Source: Pteria penguin
Lineage: Eukaryota > Mollusca > Bivalvia > Pterioida > Pteriidae
Reading direction: 5' to 3'
Assembly: GCA_035048485.1 (NCBI GenBank)
Contig: CM068587.1
Span: forward strand, 30,861,001 to 30,925,000
DNA length: 64,000 nt
Part shown: in pieces, positions 47,201 through 56,384 of the stretch
Position numbering within the stretch: the first letter of the stretch is position 1
Layout of the letters: every line of letters starts with the position of its first letter
The notes under the pieces: model-generated
The model's input: the letters and a program-made list of their open reading frames with translations, nothing else
The model's database searches: none
What the model was told of the DNA's origin: nothing
Position numbers and translations under genes: made by a program

Positions 47201-50200
47201 TCAAATGGGAAAGAAGAATTTTGGGCATTTTTAGCTCACCTGAGCCAAAGGCTCAAGTGAGCTATTGTGATCAATCACCGTCCGTCGTCCGTCGTCCGTC
47301 CGTCGTCCGTCGTCCGTCGTTAACTTTTCACATTTTCGACTTCTTCTCCAGAACCACTGAACAGAATTTGATGAAACTTGATAAGCATGTAGTACTCATG
47401 GTCCCCTCCAAGTGTTGTTGTTTTTCGTCCGGATTCATCAACAGGTGGCGCCACCACAGGCAAAAGTAGGTCAAAGAGGGTACCCTCCTTTGACAAACTT
47501 CTTCTTCAGACCGGGGGCATACAGAGACAAACCGAATGCATAGGAATGATCTAGAGGGATGTGTGAAGAAGTGTTGTTATTTTTGGTTCCGTTCCGAAAT
47601 CAAATTTTTGACGTTTTTTTGACGTTTTTTTGTACTTGGTAGTTTTAATGCAGAAAAGAGGTATTTTTTTCTTTTAGTAAACATTGATGCATTAATTTGG
47701 TTTAATTTGATCATTTTGATGGTAAGAAATACTACTGCGAAGAAAATTTTTCAATATTTTATGTTTTGGATTTTTTATGAATTTTTTAAGACTTTCAAGA
47801 AAAAGGGGGGTGGGATAATTGGTGTAAACATTTCACAGTTTGAACTTTTTCTTTGGAACCACTTGCTGGAATTCAACGAAACTTGGCATGCATCAAATAC
47901 TCAAGGTCCCCGACAAATGTGGTCATCTTTGTCAGGATCCATGAACAGGTGGCACCACCACAGACAAAAGTAGGTCACAGAGGGTACCCTCCTTTGACAA
48001 ACTTCTTATTCAGATCGGGTGCATACAGCGACAAACCGACTGCATAGGAATGATTTAGAGGCATATGGGAAGAAGTGATGATATTTTTGGTTCCATTCCG
48101 AAATCAAATTTTTGACGTTTTTTTCATTTTTATTTTGGACTTTGTTATTTTAATGCATTAAAGAGTTATTATTTTCTTTTAGTAAACATTGATGCATTCA
48201 TTTGGTTTCATTTAATCATTTCTATGGTAAGGAATGCTGGTGCGAAGGAATTTTTTCAATATATCGATTTTTGAATTTTTTATGAATTTTTTAAGACTTC
48301 CAAGAAAAGGGGGGGGGGGGGGGGGACAGTTTTTCATATCTTCAACTTGATCTACAGAACAACTTGAAGGATTGTGATAAAACTGGGTAGGATGCAAGTA
48401 CTCATAGTCCTTTTCAAAGGTTTTGTTTTTTGTGCGGATCATCCAAATTGGTTAACAGATAATGCCACCATGTCTAAAAGTAGGTCTCACAATGGTACAT
48501 ATACCACTTGGTAATTGAAATATGGAGAGTAGCGGTTCAAATCCAGCTGTGGTCAAAAAATTTTTTTTTTTTTTTTTACACATCTAAATAAGTTTTTAGA
48601 TGTTTCTCAACACTCAACATATGAAATTAGGAATTTTACATTTAAGACTTCCAAAAAAAAAGGGGGGGGGGGAGGGGTATTTTGGCCATTTTTCACATTT
48701 TCAACTTTTTCTACAAAACTGTTTGAAGGATTTTAATAAATCTTGGTAGAAATAAGTCACTTATGATCCTCTTCAAATTCTGTTGTTTTCGTCCAGACCT
48801 CTTTACAGGTGGCGCCACCATAGTCAAGAGTAGGTCACAAAAGAGTTCCCTCGTTTAACAATATTCTTTTTCATACGGGCTGTATACAGAGACAAACAGA
48901 ATGCATAGAAATGATCTAGAGGGATGAGTGAAGATGTATTGTCATTTTGGTTACCTTCCAAAATCAAATTTTAGAATTTTTTTCGACATTTCTTTGGACT
49001 TGGTGATTCAATGCAGAAAAAAGTGTCATATTTCCTAGTTAATTGATAATGATGATTTCTTATGGACTATTGTGATCATAATTATGGTAAGGATTGTTAC
49101 TTTGAAAGAATTTTGTCAATATCTCAATTTTTGGATTTTCTATGAATTTTTTAAGACTTCCAAATGAGGGTGTATAGGAACGATTCAATCACATTTTTCA
49201 CTTCTGCTGTTATACCACATGAAAGATTTTAATGAAACATGGATTACATGAAGTACTAAAAGTCCTCTATCAATTTGGTAAATTTCATCCAAATTGGTTA
49301 ACAGATAATGCCACCATGTTTAAAAAGCAGTTCTCACAATAGTACATATACCACTTGGTAATTGAAATATGGAGAGTAGTGGTTCAAATCCAGCTGTGGT
49401 CAAATTTTTTTTTTTCATTTCTTTACACATCTAAATAAGTTTTTAGATGTTTCTCAACATATGAAATTAGGCAATTTTAAGTTAGATCTGGACAATATTT
49501 GAAACAATTGTTGTTCATGACCCAGACTTGAAATCAGTCAACAAAAGGCCCCACCTAAAGAAAATGACTAACTTGTCGCCCTGAATGACTTCTTGCAGAG
49601 ACAAAGGAAATGCTTAATATCAAAATCACCTGAATGGATGTGCAAAAAAGTGTTGTTTTTTATTCTAGCCTGAAATAAAATTTGACATATTTTCAACATC
49701 TGTGTTGACTTAGTCACATTAATGCAAAAATAAATGAATTCTTCGTTCATGCATGACTGATTATCTAGGTACTCAGGTGAGCGATATAGGCCCACTTGGG
49801 CCTCTTGTTTAAAGTTGTTTTGGACTTTTTCCTATTTTTTGATATTTTCTTAGACTAGTCAGAACACACCTTTGCTGTTTTTTTTTTTTAATTTTGGGTA
49901 TGGAAATGGACAAGTTGTTACGATTGATTTTCCCCCTTGTAGGTTGCTTATGATGCATTGACTTTATTATAATTGGACATAAATTGAATACAGAAACAAT
50001 TTCTTGAATTTTTTGCAATTTCTTAAAAGTAAAAATAGAGGGGGGGGGGAGGGATACACATTTACCTAGTGTCGTTTTATTGATTTATTCATTATAAAGA
50101 AGCAATAAAGCAATGATTTGCTAACATTTATTTGAAAATATCTATTTCATGGGTTATGTAAAAGGATCATGTGAAAAATTTTGTTTTCTGAATTTGTTTT

Positions 50201-52186
50201 TTTAATACACTGGGTCAGTTCTGCCATGCTGAAGGTTGGTTTCAGAAAATAAGAATCAGAAAATACCTTTTTGAAGGATTATTTGAAAGTTTCATGTCAA
50301 AGTTTAGTTTTCTTGGTTTTTGTGACTTTTTTTTTTAATTTTGATACTGGCCAGTTCTGTTATGCAGATGGGAAGCAGTTCAAATCCTGACAAAAAGGTA
50401 AAAATTTTCAACAAAATACATTTTAGATATTATTTAAGAAAAAAAATATGGAAAAAGGAATCCCAACTCAATCAGTTTCTCATATTTTTGTATCATTGTC
50501 TTGATTTATTTAATTAAGAAAAGCAAATTTACAGTCTTTTGTCAGTTGTCAAAACACAGTAAGAAAGAGCATATATATGTATCTGCGAATTACTTAAAGC
50601 AAATGGTAATTGAGTTGTCTGTGAATGAGCAAATTGTGCTCAGGTAAGTGATAAGAAGCCCTATTGTTTAATTTTCTCATTGTAAATTTGCTTATAATGG
50701 ATTAATCTAGTAAACCGGTATTTTATATAATTTAAGGGGGAAAAAAATGCCATTTCATTCCGGTTTTGTTTTACTCCTATCACACCTCGTGTATGTATTT
50801 GTGTATGACTCTGCATTTAACATTTTAGGCATGTGAAAGAGAGATTACGTACCGAGTCCTTCTTTTCACTAGTGTCTTCAGACTAGACACTTTATTCACA
50901 TTATTTTAGTTTATCCAATATTAAATGGGAACGAATATTGGGTGGAAAGTAAAATATAATAGCCAGGTGACCTATCCAGGGTATGCTGGATCAGCATTGT
51001 TTCCCACAATTTAAATCTTCATTGCTTGAGGAAGGATAAAGCATTTAACTACATTAATAGGCTAAGTATTTCAAATGCTCTGTTTATTTCAGGGAGAACA
51101 GTTACCTTTGGATCAAGTAGAACTTGGATTTGATACTGGAGGTACTAATATTACAATTGTTATATATTTAGTAAATCATGCACATTTAGGGTTTTATTAT
51201 ACCTCAATTTTATTTTTGCAATATTTTTCCAATATGTATAAATGTATTGGTAATGTAATAAAGGTGTTTTATAACATAGAATGTTTGTTGTAAGTAATTT
51301 CGTTTGATTTTTTTAAATTTGTAAAAGTCTTAAGTCATCACCTTGAAAGGAAAGAGACTCGGACACTCTAGTAAGTTTTCACTGGTAATAACTATTGCTT
51401 GGATAACAATGTTTTACAATGTTTTGTTTACAGTATTAATTATACTCCCATCTAGCAAAATTTGTTGGGAGTATATAGGAAATAGGAATCACCCTGTCTA
51501 TCTGTCTGTCAGGTTAAGAAGTCTAACAAAGTTTCTCATAATGTACCAGTGAGACATCCATTGTCCACAAGTAGGAGGGAGGAGGGGAGTATTTGTCCCT
51601 TTAGAACAGCTCTATTTGAGAATTGCTTTATGTCACTCCAAGATTATTTCATGTACATGATGACTTCATTAGTGTAATAAAATGTGTAGAAATTAATACT
51701 TTGTAATGGATCCACCTGAAGTGGTGAGAGATCTCTTACATGCCAAGCTTACTGTGACGTGGAACCTCAGATTTTACTGTCTCATGCGAAAGACAGAAAA
51801 CACCAGTGTACCCGTCACAGGAGTTGAGCATGGGACCTCTCCGTCACAAGACAAGCACCTCGTCTAATGAGTTACACAAGGTGTGCTTGCAATAGAAAGA
51901 AAAAAGGTAGATTACAAAGAAAAAATAGAAAAGAAAAAATATTACTCTCTAAGTACGTTATTTTTTACATTTATACTGACCACTATGATGATAAATGATT
52001 CAATACATAATAAAGTTTCATGACATTTCAGATTACATCATCAACGAAGCTGCCAAGATTTTACGTCTTGTTCATATTAGAGATCTGAGAGATTTACAGA
52101 CTCAAATAAATGCTGCTATAGTAGGTGTACAAAGTCTTATAGCAAATCCTAAGACTGACAGCCGACTAGGAAAAGTTGGCCGTTAA
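38217..52186 (+). CDS. RTRAF: RNA transcription, translation and transport factor (8 exons)
   Basis: Orthologue of RTRAF (C14orf166/CLE), known as a subunit of the tRNA-splicing ligase complex and of RNA transport granules. Coding exons: 38217-38277, 40474-40598, 40791-40890, 43128-43223, 44750-44838, 46430-46498, 51093-51141, 52032-52186; phases agree and yield 247 residues (human 244). Landmarks in order: MFRRKLAALD, WLEDQKIRHYKIEERAGLRN, LAYAVRLEFGDDAEK, DADFKAGVTSLSMLLQ, ELGFDTGD, NEAAKILRLVHIRDLRDLQ and DPKTD-like NPKTDSRLGKVGR at the C-terminus. An in-frame ATG at 38205 would add four residues; 38217 is preferred by homology. The exon-6 donor GTCAAT is weak. Introns hold a LINE fragment (intron 1), a GGGGGCATAT element (intron 4), and acceptor copies (intron 5) and a 2.6-kb element (intron 6). 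Confidence 0.96.
38466..38524. repeat. Foldback in RTRAF intron 1
   Basis: AATTTCTATTGAAACGGTC pairs with GACCGTTTCAATAGAAATT around a short loop whose flanks (GCTCAT and ATGAGC) also pair. Confidence 0.88.
38885..39876 (-). pseudogene. Jockey/CR1-type LINE fragment in RTRAF intron 1
   Basis: The minus strand reads SGVPQGTVLGPLLFL, then LFADDCLLY (intact catalytic motif), EKTWQMSFHPEKC and SKYLGVTIS. A frameshift near 39360 leads to RPALEYAASIWDPHSIG and QRRAARFATRNYW. A second near 39014 leads to RIPTTRRNVYRFSFFPSTI. This is the C-terminal half of a non-LTR RT ORF, with no endonuclease part. Its 5' end (about 39876) abuts a foldback. It is antisense to RTRAF. Confidence 0.88.
39878..39944. 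repeat. Foldback at LINE 5' junction
   Basis: CAATCTCATTAAAACTCGAT pairs with ATCGAGTTTTAATGAGATTG; the loop itself contains GCTCCTTAGGAGC. Confidence 0.88.
41430..41635 (+). mobile_element. Degenerate SINE in RTRAF intron 3
   Basis: GAAGAGGTCTTGGGTTTGATT as a worn B-box region, GTTCGGTTGAGATAATAAAAA, and CATACCGTCACCGAATG with a TAAGTAAAACAAAAA tail keep the SINE order. Confidence 0.5.
41846..41875. repeat. Short palindrome
   Basis: CTGACAGGGTAT pairs with ATACCCTGTCAG over a 6-base loop. Confidence 0.8.
43466..43792 (+). mobile_element. Element with GGGGGCATAT head (RTRAF intron 4)
   Basis: It runs from TTATGCCCTTACCATGAAAT with GGGGGCATATGG to GTGTCGCACAGACACATC with AAAATTCTAG. It shares both ends and one internal unit with 20211-21012. 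Confidence 0.8.
44015..44120. mobile_element. Foldback element in RTRAF intron 4
   Basis: TCACAGGGACAAA at the left pairs with TTTGTCCCTGTGA at the right. The arms continue through CTTGAACC with GGTTCAAG, and GATTTTCGTATGTA with TACATGCAAAAATC. Confidence 0.88.
44985..45135 (-). mobile_element. Degenerate SINE, minus (RTRAF intron 5)
   Basis: ATGGTGATGG, AATCTTTTACATGAC, AAATTTACTGTGTTGTCTGA and AAGACAAAGATAAG follow the order of the inverted SINE body. The head is lost. Confidence 0.5.
45938..46429 (+). repeat. Tandem copies of the RTRAF exon-6 acceptor region
   Basis: The segment GACTTTGTTGTTTCAGGCTA, with TATGTTTAGTTG after it, is the true 3' splice site and first codons of exon 6 (acceptor at 46429). 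A near-identical copy lies 75 bp upstream (acceptor at 46354). A third, with CAG changed to CAA, is at about 46260-46300, and a worn fourth is at about 45940-45990. The intervening text (CATTGCACATTATTTCTTTC) repeats too. A separate repeat (46015-46225, CTGTCTGTCCATCCGTCTG) lies between the fourth and third copies. Confidence 0.9.
47229..49810 (+). mobile_element. 2.6-kb CACCTGAG-family element (RTRAF intron 6)
   Basis: It begins TTTTAGCTCACCTGAGCC with a self-complementary GGCTCAAGTGAGC and a GTCCGTCGTCCGTCC run. It ends CTCAGGTGAGCGATATAGGC with CCACTTGGGCCTCTTGTT. Inside are about four degenerate ~450-500-bp units with TCTTCTCCAGAACCAC, AACAGGTGGCGCCACCAC, GAGGGTACCCTCCTTTGAC and GAATGCATAGGAATGATC, separated by G-runs. 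The CCAGAACCAC segment is the inverse of GTGGTTCTGG-like text in the 145-bp monomers of LRRC73 intron 2, so the two are one family. No long ORF is present. Confidence 0.85.
49811..50673 (+). repeat. Probable second, worn copy of the same family
   Basis: A G-run with GGGAGGGATACAC at 50041 and a right end TGCTCAGGTAAGTGATAAG with CCCTATTGTTT mimic the terminus at 49780-49810. The middle is too diverged to align by eye. Confidence 0.5.
51436..51625 (+). repeat. Repeat with CTGTCTATCTGTCTGTC (RTRAF intron 7)
   Basis: TTATACTCCCATCTAGCAAA, TTGGGAGTATATAGGAA and AGGTTAAGAAGTCTAACAAA align with 46015-46225 (AAATGAAGTTCTAGGGGG, GGGTTAAGAAATTTATTAAA). Confidence 0.65.
51630..51888 (-). mobile_element. 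SINE, minus (RTRAF intron 7)
   Basis: On the minus strand it shows the SINE order: worn head with AACTCATTAGACGAGGTGC, AGGTCCCATGCTCAACTCC as B-box region, TTTCTGTCTTTCGCATGAGA, then a tail with AATCTTGGAGTGACATAAAG. Confidence 0.75.
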
Positions 52187-52580
52187 TACTTTTATAAAAT
52201 ATGTATTACTCGATGTTGGGCGTCTTTGAATGTGTTGTAGCATGAAATCCATCCCACTATGTTCTAACAACATAAGGCACTGGAAAATGTCTATTGATTT
52301 GAGACAATTATTCAAGATGAATTTTTCTGGCATATATTGCTTTAAAATTCACCTTCTGCTTATACAAAATAATAAAACGTACAAAGTTTCTTGAGAATGA
52401 GATGACCAATGATAGTCCACTATGTTCTAACAACGTAAGGCACTGGAAAATGTCTATTGATTTGAGACAATTATTCAAGATAAATTTAACTGGCATATAT
52501 TGCTTTAAAATTCACCTTCTGCTTATACAAAATAATAAAACATCCAAAGTTTCTTGAAAATGATATGACCAATGATAGTC
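52187..52580 (+). repeat. RTRAF 3' UTR with a 163-bp tandem duplication
   Basis: The block starting CCACTATGTTCTAACAAC at 52254 is repeated from 52417 to about 52580 with few differences. Each copy contains an AATAATAAAAC polyadenylation-like signal (about 52370 and 52535). Confidence 0.85.
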
Positions 52581-52869
52581 AATGTTATAAGTCCTCGAAA
52601 GGGAAGGTAGGATAACATAATAACAAAAACACTCTTTTTCGACAAATTTTTGCCCCTTTGGCCCTTGGCCTTTATCAAATGGAAACAACTACATTTTGGT
52701 TTGGGACTAATTTCTTCTGATTTTTCTAGTAGCATTTGTTTCCACTTGATCAAGACCAAGGAACCAAAACTTTGTGGACAGAGAGTGTTTTGTTATAATT
52801 TTACATATTCTCAAATTCTTTATAACTTTCTTTTCAGTAAAATTAATACTTGGTTTAATATTTGCTTTT

Positions 52870-53110
52870 TGTCCTCCACTTTTTGCGAAAGCGTTGGGAC
52901 ATTAAATCTCATTCGTCTGTCCGTCAGTTAGTCTGTCTGTCTGTCTGTCCGTCTGTCACAAAAACTATAAACTTGGTCATAACTTTTTAACGGTAAGATG
53001 TAGGGCCTTCTTATTTTTGCATGTGTGTCCCTAATTGCAATACTTTTCCGTTGGTATCAAAATTTTTTATCATGTGACCTTGACCGTGACCTATTTTTTT
53101 TTAATCAGGC
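52870..53110 (+). repeat. Repeat with GTCCGTCAGTTAGTCTGTC
   Basis: TTTTTGCGAAAGCGTTGGGA, a CTGTCTGTCTGTCCGTCTG run, and CATGTGACCTTGACCGTGAC are typical of this window's non-autonomous repeats. Confidence 0.6.
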
Positions 53111-53283
53111 TAACCTTATATTTAAAATGAATGTATTGTATTTTGACTATTCAAATTCTTGATTAACATATTGGTAAAATATGCAAGTAAAAACCACTTC
53201 ATTGAGGTTGTATTTTATATAAATCTTTATCATTTTCCACCTACCTCATATTTTGTGTTAATCCATTAAAAATTGGAATTTTG

Positions 53284-54619
53284 TGTAAGCAAAATCTTAA
53301 CCTTTCAAGTTATAGCACTATATTTCAGTTTCACTACTTCATTTATTTCAGATTTTAATCTGTATAATGTATTCATGGAACATGATACCTAGATTTTTTC
53401 CTTAAATATTTTATGAAGTTTGGATATTAAGATATTAATATTTAACCCAATTATATGTAGTAGTAGAAAATCTTTTGAAACGTAAATGAAAAGAGGAAGA
53501 AAAATAAACTAGAAAATTATATTATGAAATGTATTGCTCATCAAAATCTTCATAGATATGTATATACATTTCATTTAATATTTGTGAATCAGAATTTACC
53601 CCTGCAGACACTGTTGATTTGATTCCATGGAGACAAGGTTCACACTAAAACTGAATAATGAATATTTATATTTCTCAGATACAAATTTACATGTACCTTT
53701 TGCACTTAGTCATGATTTTTCAAAAATTCTTTTGAATACATACCTAATTTATGTCTTTACCAATGATACAATTTTATACCCGTAGCTTCTATAGCAAAGC
53801 TATTTTCACTAAAATAATTACATATTCAGTACTAAAGCACATTATGATATTAGGAAATATCTTAATCAGATAACATTGGAATGAACATTAGATACATATA
53901 TTATAGTTCCTGTTATTTCTTGTGCAGTAATACATTCTCATATTGTGTGTCACAGATATCTGAATCAAAATCAGATGCATATGTAATTTTCATGGTATTT
54001 TCGCTGCAGCTTTATTTACCATCAGAAATTAAGCCAGCAGTTATTCATACTTCTTTCCTTTATCAGATCTATCAGATTACCAAAGAATTCATCAGTAAAG
54101 TTGTTAAATCCATTTGCTTGACAGACAGTACCCTCATTACATTACTGGTACATGCTGGGCATTCTTTTATTATTTCCCCCTTTCTTGTATTAGATGTATA
54201 TATAATTATGTACAGTATATGATATAGATATTACTATACAACACTGATGTGATGAAGGGGTAAGGTGTCATAGTGCTTAGGGCAAGCAGCAGCATTAAGT
54301 TGTTATATTCATATTTGTTGTACCATTTTGCTATTAAAGCTGTTGGAATGCACTTACACTGTCAAGTTTTATTTGCACAGCTGTCAGCAGATCATCTTAT
54401 TTGTACACATAACTTAGGATTAACTGTCAAGACTGTATTATCAGCATGCACCAAAGAGAATTAAAAAGTGGCCACTTTTGGCAGGTGGCTTCTTAATACG
54501 GGTTAAGTTTGTTTGAATAATTATTAGTAAGGAGATGAGAAAGGCTGTCATAAAAGACAAGTGATTGCACAGTAAGGTGGCCTTAAATGTTTAGAATGTA
54601 CAAATATGTATAATTTCAT
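53284..54619 (+). repeat. Dispersed duplication, copy A
   Basis: About 1.3 kb matches 57588-59026 nearly base for base (for example TTCATGGAACATGATACC, CCATGGAGACAAGGTTCAC, TTAATACGGGTTAAGTTTG). A frame of 113 codons (53881-54222) survives in both copies, but substitutions within it are mostly amino-acid-changing and no motif is recognised, so I do not call a gene. Confidence 0.93.
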
Positions 54620-54930
54620 ATTAAGTACTAATTCATGAATAGAATATGAAATATGAATAAAAACTCTGATATTCTACCTCATGGCAAATTCAGAAACAAG
54701 AATAATTCATCTCTTTTTCTAATTCAAAGAGAAAAATTAATTTTTAAGTATTAAAAACTTGGTTTTCTTTTTTTAAATTATGGAATTTATTGAGGTCAGA
54801 ATCAAGTAAAACTGAGTGACTTTGAAACCAATACGTTGTATAGATATGCGTATGTTTGTCAAAGTGATTTACCCACAACGTCTGATTTAAATCAGTTTTG
54901 TACTTTTTAAAGATATTCCTGATCAAGGAT

Positions 54931-55234
54931 CTGACCTCTGAACTTTGAGCACGATAACAGTAATATACTCTTCATTAGGGAGCATCTTACTGTTATCATG
55001 CTCAAAGTTCAAAGGTCAGGGTCTGGCGCCATAAACTGAGAATAATTATACTTAAATCAAATATTTCATTTTAATTTATTCCATTATCAAACGTTCAAAT
55101 AAATTCTCATGCAGAGTGATTTAATTCTATTTATCAGTAGAATAAAACTATATAAAATCCAAATCCCAGTTATAAATTCATTGATGAAAAGAAGAATATG
55201 AAATTTTGACTTCTCATTTTATGGCGCCGGACCC
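54931..55234. mobile_element. Nested foldbacks
   Basis: CTGACCTCTGAACTTTGAGC (54931) pairs with GCTCAAAGTTCAAAGGTCAG (ending 55019). Immediately after, GTCTGGCGCCATAAA (55021) pairs with TTATGGCGCCGGACCC (ending 55234). Two adjacent inverted-repeat units share a boundary. Confidence 0.75.
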
Positions 55235-55679
55235 AGATTTAAGTTCCCCAACTACAACCTTTTAAGAAATAGTACGATGTCTGTGTCAGTTTTTTTTTCT
55301 ATTCTAACGAGGACAGCTTTGATGATTTAATCGATTCAGTGTAAGAGTCTTTTCTTAAAGATATGTATTGACCACAGTCGTGTGAATTTTTCTAGAAAAC
55401 GTCCCCTCCCCCGCCAAGGCGAAACGACGGTGTATGAATTTATGTTCATCGGTCTATTCGTACGTGTAATCGTCGATTTCCTCGTCTCTTCTCTTTTCTC
55501 TTAATTTTCACACTTTGAATTTTTTTCCGTACATTTCATATATTAATAAAGATAAAACATTTCAAACTACAAATGTATAACGATGTGTATTATGAACTAA
55601 TTTTTCATTCGTACTGTCCGAACTACGGTCAAAGCGACTTGTCGAGGGACTACTTTACAGTTTTCATCATAGTCTGAGA

Positions 55680-55803
55680 TTCTCTGCCCTTCTCCCACTT
55701 TTGATATCGGCGGTTTGCAGGAGAGGGTCATGTTCATCGAAAGTTGGAATTTCCACAAACTGCCGATATCAAAAGTGGGAATAGGGCAGAGAATCTCGGA
55801 CTA
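55680..55803. mobile_element. hAT-like MITE with 8-bp target duplication
   Basis: TAGTCTGAGATTCTCTGCCC at the left mirrors GGGCAGAGAATCTCGGACTA at the right, and the arms continue through CCCACTTTTGATATCGGC. TTTTCATC occurs at 55671-55678 and 55804-55811. An 8-bp duplication is typical of hAT-class elements. Confidence 0.85.
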
Positions 55804-55811
55804 TTTTCATC

Positions 55812-56384
55812 GCAATACACTGTCGTTACTGAGAGTTAAAGACGTATGTGGAAACATCACATAACCCAACATGTAGCCTTCACTAAAGGGATAATGTGTT
55901 GCGTGGAACACTGTTGCTTAAAGTTCATCAATCTCATCGCACTTTAAATATACAAATCAGTATAATTAAAAATTAAAAAGATGGACACTCCATGCAGTGT
56001 TGGATCAAGGATTTCCGAAAAGGGGGCCCGCATGTGTATTAGTCAGTCTACTCGGCCATGTTTGGTGCCAAATCTGGATTTTACTTGTAAATATGTGGCG
56101 GAAGGGGAAAAAGCCCCCTTCCACCCAACTGGACCCACCACTGCCATTGAATCACTCGTGATGGGATAATCTTATGAGCAGGTGTCTTTGTGCACTACCT
56201 TATTTTCATTACATAATTCATTTCAATCAACTTCATACAAAATGAGGTCGAGGTGTCCTTTGTGTGATACATGTAGATATTTATTCACAACAAGATGTGA
56301 GTAAGAGTATCTTTCAGGACCTTCAGGTCCTTTGATATTTTACAAAAATGTAATTACACTTCACATCTGACATAGGTGGCGGGT
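55812..56384. other. Intergenic, nothing firm
   Basis: A worn repeat-like passage (GTTGGATCAAGGATTTCCGA onward) occupies 55998-56160. No other feature is supported. Confidence 0.35.

Noticed and set aside
48307..48325. G-run as a quadruplex control element
   Set aside because: It is a plain homopolymer inside a repetitive element and similar G-runs recur in its other units.
51075..51293. 72-codon ORF around RTRAF exon 7 as a separate protein
   Set aside because: Only 51093-51141 is coding; the rest is intron translated through.
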